Positions 45,326 to 53,791 of a stretch of 64,000 nucleotides of DNA are shown piece by piece. The notes below the pieces were generated by a model. The model worked only from the letters and a program-made list of their open reading frames with translations, did not search any database and had not been told where the DNA came from. Origin of the DNA: Streptomyces showdoensis (lineage in GTDB: Bacteria > Actinomycetota > Actinomycetes > Streptomycetales > Streptomycetaceae). Each line of letters opens with the position of its first letter. The first letter of the stretch is position 1. The DNA lies in assembly GCF_039535475.1 (NCBI RefSeq), contig NZ_BAAAXG010000026.1:2468501-2532500 (forward strand), given 5' to 3'. Both the position numbers and the translations under genes were made by a program.

Positions 45326-48300
45326 ATGTCCTCAACTCCTGAGTTTCCGCGACACGTCGTCACCGCCGTGCTCGTCGCCCACGACGGCGCCCGCTGGCTG
45401 CCGGACGCCCTCGCCGGGCTGCTCGCCCAGGAGCGCCCCGTACAGAACGTCGTCGCCGCCGACACCGGCAGCTCCGACGACTCCGCGCAGCTCCTGGCCG
45501 ACGCCATCGGCGCCGACCGCGTCCTCCACCTCGCCCGCCGCACCGGATTCGGCGCCGCCGTCGAGGAGGCCGTCCGCACCGCACCCGTGCTCGGCCCCGA
45601 GGAACTGGCGTACCTGAAGCGCCCCAGCGGCTGGGACCCGGTCACCAGGACCTGGCAGGACGAGAACTACGAGCTGCCCGAACTCCCGCACGGCGAGCCC
45701 GTCCAGTGGCTCTGGCTGCTCCACGACGACTGCGCGCCCGAACCCGGCGCCCTCGCCGAACTCCTGCGCGTCGCCGACTCCGACGCGTACGCCGCCGTCA
45801 TCGGCCCCAAGCTGCGCGGCTGGTACGACCGGAAGCAGCTCCTCGAGGCCGGCGTCTCCATCGCCCGCAGCGGCCGCCGCTGGACCGGCCTCGACCGCCG
45901 CGAACAGGACCAGGGCCAGCACGACCAGGTCCGCTCCGTCCTCTCCGTCTCCAGCGCCGGCATGCTCGTCCGCCGCGACGTCTTCGAGGAGCTCGGCGGC
46001 TTCGACCGGCGGCTGCCCCTCATGCGCGACGACGTCGACCTGTGCTGGCGCGCCCACTCCGCCGGGCACCGCGTCCTCGTCGCCCCCGACGCCGTCCTGC
46101 GGCACGCCGAGGCCTCCGCCCGCGAACGCCGCACCGTCGACTGCGCCGGCCGCACCGCCGCCGACCCGCACCGCGTCGACAAGGCCGGCGCCGTCTACAC
46201 CCTGCTGGCCAACACCCGCGGCGCCGCCCTGCCGTACGTCCTCGTCCGCCTCGTCGTCGGCACCGTGCTGCGCACCCTCGGCTACCTCGTCGGCAAGGCG
46301 CCCGGCCAGGCCGTCGACGAGATCATGGGCCTGCTCGCCACCCTGCTGCGCCCCGAGAAGATCCTCGCGGCCCGCAAGCGGCGCAAGAACCCGGCCGTCC
46401 CCGCGAGCGAACTGCGCCCGCTGTTCCCGCCGCCCGGCGCCACCGTCCGCGCCGCCGCCGAACAGCTCGCCTCCCACTTCGGCGGCGACGACGCCGACGC
46501 GGGCTCCCGGCACGGCGCCGTCGAGTCGGGCCCCGGGGGCGACGACGCCGACTTCATGGAGGTCGAGCAGTTCGCCCGGCTGAAGAAGGTCGCCGGCAAG
46601 CCCGGACCGCTCCTCTTCGCCGTCCTCCTCCTCGTCTCCCTCGTCGCCTGCCGCGGCCTCTTCGGCGGCGGCTCCCTCGCCGGCGGCGCCCTGCTGCCCG
46701 CCCCCGACACCGTCTCCGGACTCTGGTCGCGCTACGCCGACGGCTGGCACGCCTTCGGCAGCGGCGGCACCCAGAGCGCCCCGCCCTACCTCGCCGTCCT
46801 GGCCGCGCTCTCCGGGCTCTTCCTCGGCTCGACCTCCTTCGCGCTGACCCTGCTGCTCGTCTGCTCGGTCCCGCTGGCCGGCTTCACCGCCTACTTCGCC
46901 TCCCGCGGCATCGTCGAGTCCCGGCTGCTCCGCGCCTGGGGCGCCGTCGCCTACGCCTTCCTGCCCGCCGCCACCGGCGCCCTCGCCACCGGCCGGCTCG
47001 GCACCGCCGTCCTCGCGATCCTGCTGCCGCTGATCGGCCGCGCGGCCGTCGCCGCCCACGGCTTCGGCCGCAGCGAGCGCGGCAGCTGGCGCGCCACCTG
47101 GGCGTACACCTTCCTGCTGACCTTCACCATGGCGTTCACGCCGGTGGTGTGGCCGCTCGCCGTCCTCCTCGGCCTCGGCGTGCTGGTGTTCCGCCGCGAC
47201 GACATCACCGCCTACGCGCTGCGCTTCCTCGCCGCCGTCGGCACCCCGGTCCTCGTCCTGGCCCCCTGGTCGCTCTCCCTGCTGACCGACCCCGCCGCCC
47301 TGCTGCGCGAGGCCGGCCTGGCCACCCCCACGAGCGCGGCCTCCGCCCTCGACCTGCTCGGCACCAGCCCCGGCGGCCCCGGCACCACCGGCGGCATCGT
47401 CCTCCTCGGCCTCGTGCTCGCCGCCCTCGGCGCCCTGCTCCGCGAGGAGCGCGCCTTCGCCGTGCGCGCCGCCTGGGCCGCCGCCCTCGCCGGAATCCTC
47501 TTCGCCGTCCTCACCAACGGCACCGACGGCACCCGCTGGGCCGGCCCCGCCACCCTCGTCTACGGCGCGGCCCTGCTCGCCGCCGGCATGATCGGCGCCG
47601 AAGGCGGCCGCACCCGCGTCGCCGCCCACGGCTTCGGCTGGCGCCAGCCCGTCGCCGCGCTCGTCGCGCTCGCCTGCGCCCTCGGCCCGCTCGTCGCCGC
47701 GGCCGGCTGGATGATCGGCGGCGCCGACGGCCCGCTGACCCGCCGCGACCCGGTCCAGGTGCCCGCCTTCGTCGCCGAGGAGAGCGGCACCCGCGACCAG
47801 GCCCGCACCCTCGTCCTCGGCGGCAGCGCGCCCGGCCGGGTCGACTACACCCTGGTCCGCGGCTCCGGCGCCCGCCTCGGCGACGCCGAACTCGCCGCGG
47901 CCGGCGGCGGCGACCCGCGCCTCGACGACGTCGTCGCCCACCTCGTGGCCGGCTCCGGCGCCGACCAGACCCAGGAACTCAGCGGCTTCGCGATCCGCTA
48001 CGTCCTCGTACGGGACGGGGCACCGCGCTCCATGAGCCGCGTCCTCGACGCCACCCCGGGCCTGTCCCGGCTCAGCCAGCTCGACGGCAGCGCCCTGTGG
48101 CGGGTCGACCGCGAGGTCGCCCGGATCACCATCGTCCCCGGCGCCGCCAAGGGGGCCGCGCCCACCGGGCAGAGCGCCGAGGCCGCCAAGCCGGTGACCG
48201 TCGCCGCCGGCCCGGTCGAGGCCCACACCGACCTCCCGGCCGGCCCCGCGGGCCGCGTGCTGCGCGTCGCCGACCACGCCGACGAGGGCTGGACCGCCAC

Positions 48301-49048
48301 CCTCGACGGCAAGCGGCTCACCCCGACCACCGTCGACGGCTGGGCCCAGGGCTTCGAGCTCCCCGCCGAAGGCGGCCGCCTCGATCTCACCTTCGAGCAG
48401 CCGCTCACCCACACCGTGTGGATCTGGACCCAGGTCGGCCTCGCCGTCGTCCTGCTCGTGCTGGCCCTCCCCGGCCGTCGCCGCGACATCGACGACGACC
48501 TGCCCGAGGAGGAGCTCGCCATCCCCGCCCAGGCGGCCGAGGGCGACGGCCGCCGCGCCCGCCGCCTGCGCGCCGCCGCGGAGGCCGAGGCGGAGGCTGA
48601 GGCCGCGGCCGCCGGGACCGACGCCCCCGGCGCCCCGGAGCCCGCCCCCGAGGCGGCCCCCGCCCCGGTGCCCGCCCAGCAGACGTACGACCAGCAGGCG
48701 TACGGGACGCAGCAGCCGCAGGCCTACGAGCAGCCCCAGGTCCAGTACGCCGACGACCAGGGCTACTACCAGCCGCAGGACGGGACCCAGGGCCAGGAGC
48801 AGCAGTACGCGTACCCGCAGCAGCAGTACGGCGAGCAGTACGGGGAGCAGGGCTACGACCCCTACGCACAGCAGTACCCGCAGCAGTACGACCCCCAGCA
48901 GTACCCGCAGCAGCAGTCCTACGGGGACCCGTACACGGACCCGTACGGGGAGCAGGCGTACGACCCCTACGGCTACGGATACGACCCGGCCCGGCAGGGC
49001 CAGGACCCCGAGCAGCAGCAGCGTCCCGACGGGAGCAGCAACCAGTGA
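45326..49048 (+). CDS. Giant membrane glycosyltransferase (family 2) with Gln/Tyr-rich tail
   Basis: 1240 residues from the ATG at 45326 (GGAGGG 11 bases upstream). N-terminal GT-A domain (HVVTAVLVAHDGARWLPDALAG, LLHDDCAPEPGALAELLR as the DxD region, RDDVDLCWRAHSAGH), then about 12-14 membrane helices (roughly 430-830) interleaved with extracytoplasmic parts. A further soluble region and TM helix (WIWTQVGLAVVLLVLALPGRR) lead to a low-complexity cytoplasmic tail of about 125 residues rich in Gln, Tyr, Pro and Gly. Coupled to a DUF5719 gene by GTGA. Likely builds a surface glycan; substrate unknown. Confidence 0.85.
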   Translation: MSSTPEFPRHVVTAVLVAHDGARWLPDALAGLLAQERPVQNVVAADTGSSDDSAQLLADAIGADRVLHLARRTGFGAAVEEAVRTAPVLGPEELAYLKRPSGWDPVTRTWQDENYELPELPHGEPVQWLWLLHDDCAPEPGALAELLRVADSDAYAAVIGPKLRGWYDRKQLLEAGVSIARSGRRWTGLDRREQDQGQHDQVRSVLSVSSAGMLVRRDVFEELGGFDRRLPLMRDDVDLCWRAHSAGHRVLVAPDAVLRHAEASARERRTVDCAGRTAADPHRVDKAGAVYTLLANTRGAALPYVLVRLVVGTVLRTLGYLVGKAPGQAVDEIMGLLATLLRPEKILAARKRRKNPAVPASELRPLFPPPGATVRAAAEQLASHFGGDDADAGSRHGAVESGPGGDDADFMEVEQFARLKKVAGKPGPLLFAVLLLVSLVACRGLFGGGSLAGGALLPAPDTVSGLWSRYADGWHAFGSGGTQSAPPYLAVLAALSGLFLGSTSFALTLLLVCSVPLAGFTAYFASRGIVESRLLRAWGAVAYAFLPAATGALATGRLGTAVLAILLPLIGRAAVAAHGFGRSERGSWRATWAYTFLLTFTMAFTPVVWPLAVLLGLGVLVFRRDDITAYALRFLAAVGTPVLVLAPWSLSLLTDPAALLREAGLATPTSAASALDLLGTSPGGPGTTGGIVLLGLVLAALGALLREERAFAVRAAWAAALAGILFAVLTNGTDGTRWAGPATLVYGAALLAAGMIGAEGGRTRVAAHGFGWRQPVAALVALACALGPLVAAAGWMIGGADGPLTRRDPVQVPAFVAEESGTRDQARTLVLGGSAPGRVDYTLVRGSGARLGDAELAAAGGGDPRLDDVVAHLVAGSGADQTQELSGFAIRYVLVRDGAPRSMSRVLDATPGLSRLSQLDGSALWRVDREVARITIVPGAAKGAAPTGQSAEAAKPVTVAAGPVEAHTDLPAGPAGRVLRVADHADEGWTATLDGKRLTPTTVDGWAQGFELPAEGGRLDLTFEQPLTHTVWIWTQVGLAVVLLVLALPGRRRDIDDDLPEEELAIPAQAAEGDGRRARRLRAAAEAEAEAEAAAAGTDAPGAPEPAPEAAPAPVPAQQTYDQQAYGTQQPQAYEQPQVQYADDQGYYQPQDGTQGQEQQYAYPQQQYGEQYGEQGYDPYAQQYPQQYDPQQYPQQQSYGDPYTDPYGEQAYDPYGYGYDPARQGQDPEQQQRPDGSSNQ

Positions 49049-50577
49049 AGCGCACCACCCTCTCCCTGATCGCGGTCGCCACCGCCCTCGCCGCCGTCAC
49101 CGGCGTCGCCTCCCTGACCGCCCCCGACGGCGGCGCGGCCCCGGCACCCCAGGCGACCACCCGGCTGCCCGTGGAGCGCACCAGCCTGCTCTGCCCGGTG
49201 CCCAGCCGGTCGGAGGTCGCCGAGACCACGTACACCTCGTACACCCCGCTCGCGGCGGGCAAGGGCAGGACCACCGAGACCGGCGGGACCGGCGGCAAGG
49301 CGGTGCGGGCCGAGCTGAAGCCCGCCGCCGCGGGCACCACCCCCGGCGCCGCCCCGGCCAAGAACCCCAAGGCGCCCAAGGGCCCGGCGACCGTCACCAA
49401 GCCCGGCGCCCCCGTCACCGCCGAGGCCGACGGCGCCACCGCCCCCGCTCTGACCGGCACGGCGAACGGCACCCTCGCCCCCGGCTGGACCGTCCAGCAG
49501 ACCACGGTCACCCCCGCCGGCGGGGCCCGCGGCCTGCTCGGCACCGCCTGCACCGCCCCCGACACCGACTTCTGGTTCCCGGCCGCCTCCACCGCGAAGC
49601 AGCGCCAGGACTACGTGCACCTCACCAACCCGGACGACAGCGCCGCCGTCGCCGACATCGAGCTGTACGGCCCGAACGGCCTCCTCAAGTCCCAGATCAC
49701 CGAGGGCATCCCGGTCCCGGCGCACTCCAGCGTCCCGGTGCTGCTGCCCACCCTCACCGGCGATCCGGCCCAGCAGGACGTCACGGTCCACGTGACCACC
49801 CGCAGCGGACGCGTCGGCGCGGTCATCGGCTCGGCCGACGACAAGCTGGGCAGCGACTGGCTGCCCGCCTCCGCCGACCCCTCCGCCACCGCCGTGCTGC
49901 CCGGCATCCCGGCCGACGCGACCTCGGTGCGGCTCGTGGCGTACGCGCCCGGTGACGACGACGCCGACCTGAAGATCCAGCTCGTCACCCCGACCGGCGC
50001 GATCGTCCCGGCCAGCGCCGCCTCCCTGCACGTGAAGTCGGGCATGACCGCCGCCGTCGACATGAAGGACCTCATGCGCGGCGAGCCCGGCTCGCTGCGG
50101 CTGAGCCCGAGCGACCCGAAGAAGGCCACCCCCGTCGTGGCCGCGCTCCAGGTCGTCCGCGGCAAGGGCGAGGCGCAGGAGGTCGCCTTCATCCCGGCGG
50201 CCGCGCCGATCGAGGGCCGCGCGACCGTCGCCGACAACCGCGCCAAGGGCTCCACGCTCTCCCTGACCGCCCCCGGAGCCGCCGCCGAGGTCCTGATCAC
50301 CGCCTCGGCGGGCTCCCAGGGCGGCACCCCGGTCACCAAGAAGCTCACGCTCAAGGCCGGCACGACCACCACCCTGCCCGCGCCCGTCCCCGAGGGCCTC
50401 AAGGGCGGCTACGCGCTCACCGTCGAGCACGTCTCGGGCGGCCCGGTCCACGCCTCGCGCATGCTGGAACTGCCGCGCGACGGCATCCCGATGTTCACCG
50501 TCCAGACCTTCAACGACGACCGCAGCAGCGTCGAGGTCCCGGCGGCCCGGCAGAACCTGTCGGTGCTGGACGACTGA
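49045..50577 (+). CDS. DUF5719 family secreted protein
   Basis: 510 residues from a GTG overlapping the glycosyltransferase stop. A signal peptide (1-30), a Pro/Ala/Lys-rich linker (about 75-145), then a repetitive beta domain with LLGTACTAPDTDFWFPAAST and YVHLTNPDDSAAVADIELYG (about 155-500), the pattern of DUF5719. No membrane anchor at the C-terminus. Coupling suggests it works with the upstream glycosyltransferase on the outside of the membrane. Molecular function unknown. Confidence 0.85.
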   Translation: MKRTTLSLIAVATALAAVTGVASLTAPDGGAAPAPQATTRLPVERTSLLCPVPSRSEVAETTYTSYTPLAAGKGRTTETGGTGGKAVRAELKPAAAGTTPGAAPAKNPKAPKGPATVTKPGAPVTAEADGATAPALTGTANGTLAPGWTVQQTTVTPAGGARGLLGTACTAPDTDFWFPAASTAKQRQDYVHLTNPDDSAAVADIELYGPNGLLKSQITEGIPVPAHSSVPVLLPTLTGDPAQQDVTVHVTTRSGRVGAVIGSADDKLGSDWLPASADPSATAVLPGIPADATSVRLVAYAPGDDDADLKIQLVTPTGAIVPASAASLHVKSGMTAAVDMKDLMRGEPGSLRLSPSDPKKATPVVAALQVVRGKGEAQEVAFIPAAAPIEGRATVADNRAKGSTLSLTAPGAAAEVLITASAGSQGGTPVTKKLTLKAGTTTTLPAPVPEGLKGGYALTVEHVSGGPVHASRMLELPRDGIPMFTVQTFNDDRSSVEVPAARQNLSVLDD

Positions 50578-50604
50578 GCCGGCTTACCCGTACGGGTGGC
50601 GGAG

Positions 50605-50630
50605 GCCCCCGCAAGGGTGGTTGCGGGGGC
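50605..50630. terminator. Bidirectional terminator hairpin
   Basis: A 10-bp perfect stem (50605-50614 with 50621-50630), 6-base loop, between convergent genes. Confidence 0.7.
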
Positions 50631-50644
50631 GGGCCCGGGGCCCG

Positions 50645-51124
50645 TCAGTCCTGCTCGTCCTGCCCGTACCGCGGGTCGACGGACTCGGGGGAGAGGCCGA
50701 GGAGGTCGGCCACCTGCTCCACGACCACCTCGTGGACCAGCAGGGCCCGCTCGTCGCGGCTCTTGGAACGGATCTCCACCGGGCGGCGGTAGACCACGAC
50801 CCGGGCGGGCTCGCTCTTCTCCGCCGGGGTCGACCCGCCCAGCGGGACGACGGACTCGCCCGAGACCGCCGGCGGGACCTCCATGACCAGGAACTCCACG
50901 TCCGCCAGCTGCGGCCAGCGCCGCTCCAGGCGCTCCACGGAGTCCAGCACCAGATCGCGGAAGGTGTCCGCCCGGCTCGCGGACAGCGGCACCTGTGGCG
51001 GGGCGACCGGCCCCCGCATGCCCCGGCCGTGCCGGTCACGGCGCCGCACCCGGGGTACGGGACGGCCCCCGCCCCCGGTGTCGTCGGCGTTGGCGTTGGC
51101 AGCATGGTCGGCGGAGTGGGTCAC
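50645..51124 (-). CDS. Metallopeptidase family protein (minimal zincin-like)
   Basis: 159 residues from the GTG at 51124. After a disordered Arg-rich start it has LVLDSVERLERRWPQLADVEFLV and the zinc-type motif HEVVVEQVADLLG (HExxxEQ variant), typical of the short actinobacterial metallopeptidase family formerly DUF1025. TACGCT on the minus strand at 51136-51131 is 7 bases from the GTG, so leaderless translation is plausible. An alternative start lies further in. Natural substrate unknown. Confidence 0.8.
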   Translation of the reverse strand: MTHSADHAANANADDTGGGGRPVPRVRRRDRHGRGMRGPVAPPQVPLSASRADTFRDLVLDSVERLERRWPQLADVEFLVMEVPPAVSGESVVPLGGSTPAEKSEPARVVVYRRPVEIRSKSRDERALLVHEVVVEQVADLLGLSPESVDPRYGQDEQD

Positions 51125-51459
51125 TGACGCAGCGTAACTCTCTCCGGTGTTCCGGGACCTTTCCTCGGCCGGACCGCGGCACCGGCCGGACCGCCTCCCC
51201 TGTCCACAGTTGAGCGTTCCGGCCCCGCACGGGCCCGTTTTCCGGGGCTCCCGGGATCGGCCATCTGGCCGTGGCCGACCGAATCGGCACCCCCCGATGT
51301 CCGGATCGCGCGCCGCCGCCGGCCCCCTACCCCGCCCCTTCCGCAGGTCGGAACGGGTGTCCGTGGCGGTCCCGTGGCGGACGTCACACCGCGACACGGT
51401 GGAGTGACCTGGGGGAGAGTCGTCGCGGCCCGCTCAAGAGTGCGGTACCGTCCAACGTC
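51125..51459. other. Intergenic region between divergent metallopeptidase and DUF3499 genes
   Basis: 335 bp without a convincing gene. It must hold both promoters: the minus-strand TACGCT (51131-51136) and the plus-strand TACCGT (51446-51451), each close to a start codon. Otherwise only GC-rich sequence. Confidence 0.5.
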
Positions 51460-51840
51460 GTGAGCCCTGTACGTCGCTGTTCGCGCACCGCGTGCGGCCG
51501 CCCTGCCGTCGCGACACTGACGTACGTCTATGCCGACTCGACTGCGGTCCTCGGCCCGCTCGCCACCTACGCCGAGCCCCACTGCTACGACCTGTGCGCC
51601 GAGCACAGCGAGCGCCTCACCGCCCCGCGCGGCTGGGAGGTCGTGCGGCTCACCGACGGCTCCGCCCCCGCCCGCCCCAGCGGCGACGACCTCGAAGCCC
51701 TCGCCAACGCGGTGCGCGAGGCGGCCCGCCCCCAGGAGCGCGCGGCCGAGGCCGGCGGCAAGGGCGGCGGACGCGGCGGCGACCCGATGGAGGTCGGCCG
51801 CAGGGGTCACCTCCGCGTGCTGCGCTCCCCCGAAAACTGA
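51460..51840 (+). CDS. DUF3499 family zinc-ribbon-like protein
   Basis: 126 residues from the GTG at 51460. The first 50 residues form the conserved part: Cys7 and Cys12 (CSRTAC), TLTYVYADSTAVLGPL, then His41-Cys42 and Cys46 (HCYDLC), a likely zinc site. The rest is a charged, probably disordered tail. No Shine-Dalgarno; TACCGT at 51446-51451 puts the transcript start only about 2 bases before the GTG. Conserved in actinomycetes beside manB; function unknown. Confidence 0.85.
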   Translation: MSPVRRCSRTACGRPAVATLTYVYADSTAVLGPLATYAEPHCYDLCAEHSERLTAPRGWEVVRLTDGSAPARPSGDDLEALANAVREAARPQERAAEAGGKGGGRGGDPMEVGRRGHLRVLRSPEN

Positions 51841-51872
51841 TCAAGGTCCCTTCCCGGGTAGTTTGGGCGCTC

Positions 51873-51900
51873 CGTACGCGCGCCGCATTCCGCGCGTACG
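51873..51900 (+). promoter_or_regulatory. Hairpin in the manB leader
   Basis: A perfect 10-bp inverted repeat (51873-51882 with 51891-51900) with an 8-base loop. It follows directly after a TAGTTT box (51859-51864) whose predicted transcript start is near 51871, so the message would begin with the hairpin. It could stabilise the RNA or be an operator. Confidence 0.5.
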
Positions 51901-51930
51901 TGGCTGCCGAGACTTCAGGAGGGTTGATCC

Positions 51931-53292
51931 GTGGCTGCTGACCTGTCGCAGATCGTGAAGGCGTACGACGTCCGCGGGGTGGTGCCGGATCAGTGGGACG
52001 AGGCGCTCGCCGAGCTCTTCGGAGCGGCCTTCGTGAAGGTGACGGACGCCGGCGCGATCGTCATCGGCCACGACATGCGCCCCTCCTCGCCGGGCCTCTC
52101 CGCCGCGTTCGCCCGCGGCGCGGCCCGCCAGGGCGCGGACGTGACGCTGATCGGCCTCTGCTCCACGGACCAGCTGTACTACGCCTCCGGCGCGCTGGAC
52201 CTGCCGGGCGCGATGTTCACCGCCTCGCACAACCCGGCCCGGTACAACGGCATCAAGCTGTGCCGCGCGGGCGCCGCCCCGGTCGGCCAGGACACCGGCC
52301 TCGGCGAGATCCGCGAGCTGGTCGAGCGCTGGTCGGACGAGGGCGCCCCGGCGCCGGCGGCCACCGAGGGCACGGTCACCGAGCGCGAGACCCTCAAGGA
52401 CTACGCGGCCCACCTCCTCTCGCTCGTCGACCTGTCCGCCATCCGCCCCCTGAAGGTCGTGGTGGACGCGGGCAACGGCATGGGCGGCCACACCGTGCCC
52501 ACCGTCTTCGACGGCCTGCCGCTGGACGTCGTCCCGATGTACTTCGAGCTCGACGGCACCTTCCCGAACCACGAGGCCAACCCGCTCGACCCGAAGAACA
52601 TCGTCGACCTCCAGGCGCGCGTCCGCGCCGAGGGCGCCGACCTCGGCCTCGCCTTCGACGGCGACGCCGACCGCTGCTTCGTCGTCGACGAGAACGGCGA
52701 CCCGGTCTCCCCTTCGGCGATCACCGCCCTCGTCGCCGCGCGCGAACTGGCGAAGAACCCCGGCGGCACGGTCATCCACAACCTGATCACCTCCTGGTCC
52801 GTCCCGGAGGTCGTCCGCGAGAACGGCGGCACGCCCGTCCGCACCCGCGTGGGCCACTCCTTCATCAAGGAGGAGATGGCGAAGACCGGCGCCGTCTTCG
52901 GCGGCGAGCACTCCGCGCACTACTACTTCAAGGACTTCTGGAACGCGGACACGGGCATGCTCGCCGCCCTCCACGTCCTCGCCGCCCTCGGCGGCCAGGA
53001 CGGCCCGCTGTCCTCCCTGGTCGCCGCCTACGACCGCTACGCCGCCTCCGGCGAGATCAACTCCACGGTCGCCGACCAGGCCGGCCGCCTCGCCGCGGTC
53101 CGCGCCGCGTACGAGAACCGGGACGGCGTCACCCTCGACGAACTCGACGGCCTGACCATCACGGCCGCCGACTGGTGGTTCAACCTCCGGGCCTCCAACA
53201 CCGAGCCGCTCCTCCGCCTCAACATCGAGGCCCGCGACGAGACCACGATGCAGAAGCTCCGCGACGAGGTCCTGTCGCTGGTACGGGCGTAG
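51931..53292 (+). CDS. manB: Phosphomannomutase/phosphoglucomutase
   Basis: 453 residues from a GTG with AGGAGG 8 bases upstream. All four loops of alpha-D-phosphohexomutases are present: phosphoserine TASHNPARYNG, metal loop FDGDADRCF, sugar loop GGEHSAHYYF and phosphate loop RASNTEPLLRLNIEA. It interconverts mannose-6-P and mannose-1-P. Together with manA and the pyrophosphorylase it supplies GDP-mannose. Followed by Trm112 and SIS-domain genes. Confidence 0.94.
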   Translation: MAADLSQIVKAYDVRGVVPDQWDEALAELFGAAFVKVTDAGAIVIGHDMRPSSPGLSAAFARGAARQGADVTLIGLCSTDQLYYASGALDLPGAMFTASHNPARYNGIKLCRAGAAPVGQDTGLGEIRELVERWSDEGAPAPAATEGTVTERETLKDYAAHLLSLVDLSAIRPLKVVVDAGNGMGGHTVPTVFDGLPLDVVPMYFELDGTFPNHEANPLDPKNIVDLQARVRAEGADLGLAFDGDADRCFVVDENGDPVSPSAITALVAARELAKNPGGTVIHNLITSWSVPEVVRENGGTPVRTRVGHSFIKEEMAKTGAVFGGEHSAHYYFKDFWNADTGMLAALHVLAALGGQDGPLSSLVAAYDRYAASGEINSTVADQAGRLAAVRAAYENRDGVTLDELDGLTITAADWWFNLRASNTEPLLRLNIEARDETTMQKLRDEVLSLVRA

Positions 53293-53305
53293 GAAGGCCG
53301 GGGGC

Positions 53306-53323
53306 GGGGCGGCGAACCGCCCC
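53306..53323 (+). terminator. Weak hairpin after manB
   Basis: A 7-bp stem (53306-53312 with 53317-53323) closed by a CGAA tetraloop, 13 bp after the manB stop. Together with TAGGCT at 53437-53442 it suggests that the Trm112 gene may have its own promoter. Confidence 0.4.
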
Positions 53324-53502
53324 ACCCCCACCCGCGGCCGCCCGCCTCCCGCCGTTCCCCCGACGGCCCCCGCAGCGCCACCTCCGCTCCACCCGCGGCC
53401 CCCACCGTGGCGGCGGCACACCCCACGCCCCGGCGGTAGGCTGACCTGGCCCGAGACCGTCCGTACACCCCGTACGCCCCGCACCGTCCGAAGGGACCCC
53501 AC

Positions 53503-53685
53503 ATGCCGCTCGAAGCCGGCCTCCTGGAGATCCTGGCCTGCCCGGCCTGTCACGCCCCGCTCGACGACCGGACGGCCGAGGAGACCCCGGAGCTCGTCTG
53601 CACCGCAGCCGACTGCGGTCTCGCGTACCCGGTCCGCGACGGCATCCCGGTCCTGCTGGTCGACGAGGCGCGCCGCCCCGCGTAG
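53503..53685 (+). CDS. Trm112 family zinc protein
   Basis: 60 residues. Two Cys pairs (Cys13/Cys16 in CPAC, Cys33/Cys38) and [15 protein letters not shown] identify Trm112 (UPF0434). Such proteins act as zinc-binding partners of methyltransferases and other enzymes. AAGGGA precedes the ATG. Location between manB and the SIS gene is conserved in Streptomyces, as far as I recall. Confidence 0.9.
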   Translation: MPLEAGLLEILACPACHAPLDDRTAEETPELVCTAADCGLAYPVRDGIPVLLVDEARRPA

Positions 53686-53791
53686 CCCGCGCCAGGGGGG
53701 TCCCCCGGGGGTGGCCCCCAGGGGGAGACCCCGAGGGAAGACCACGCCGGCCGGACGGCCGGTCCCGCTCCGACGACCGGAGGCCCGCCCC

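Noticed and set aside
51200..51208. DnaA-box-like sequence CTGTCCACA
   Set aside because: A single copy without a second box, AT-rich unwinding region or dnaA/dnaN neighbours; not an origin.
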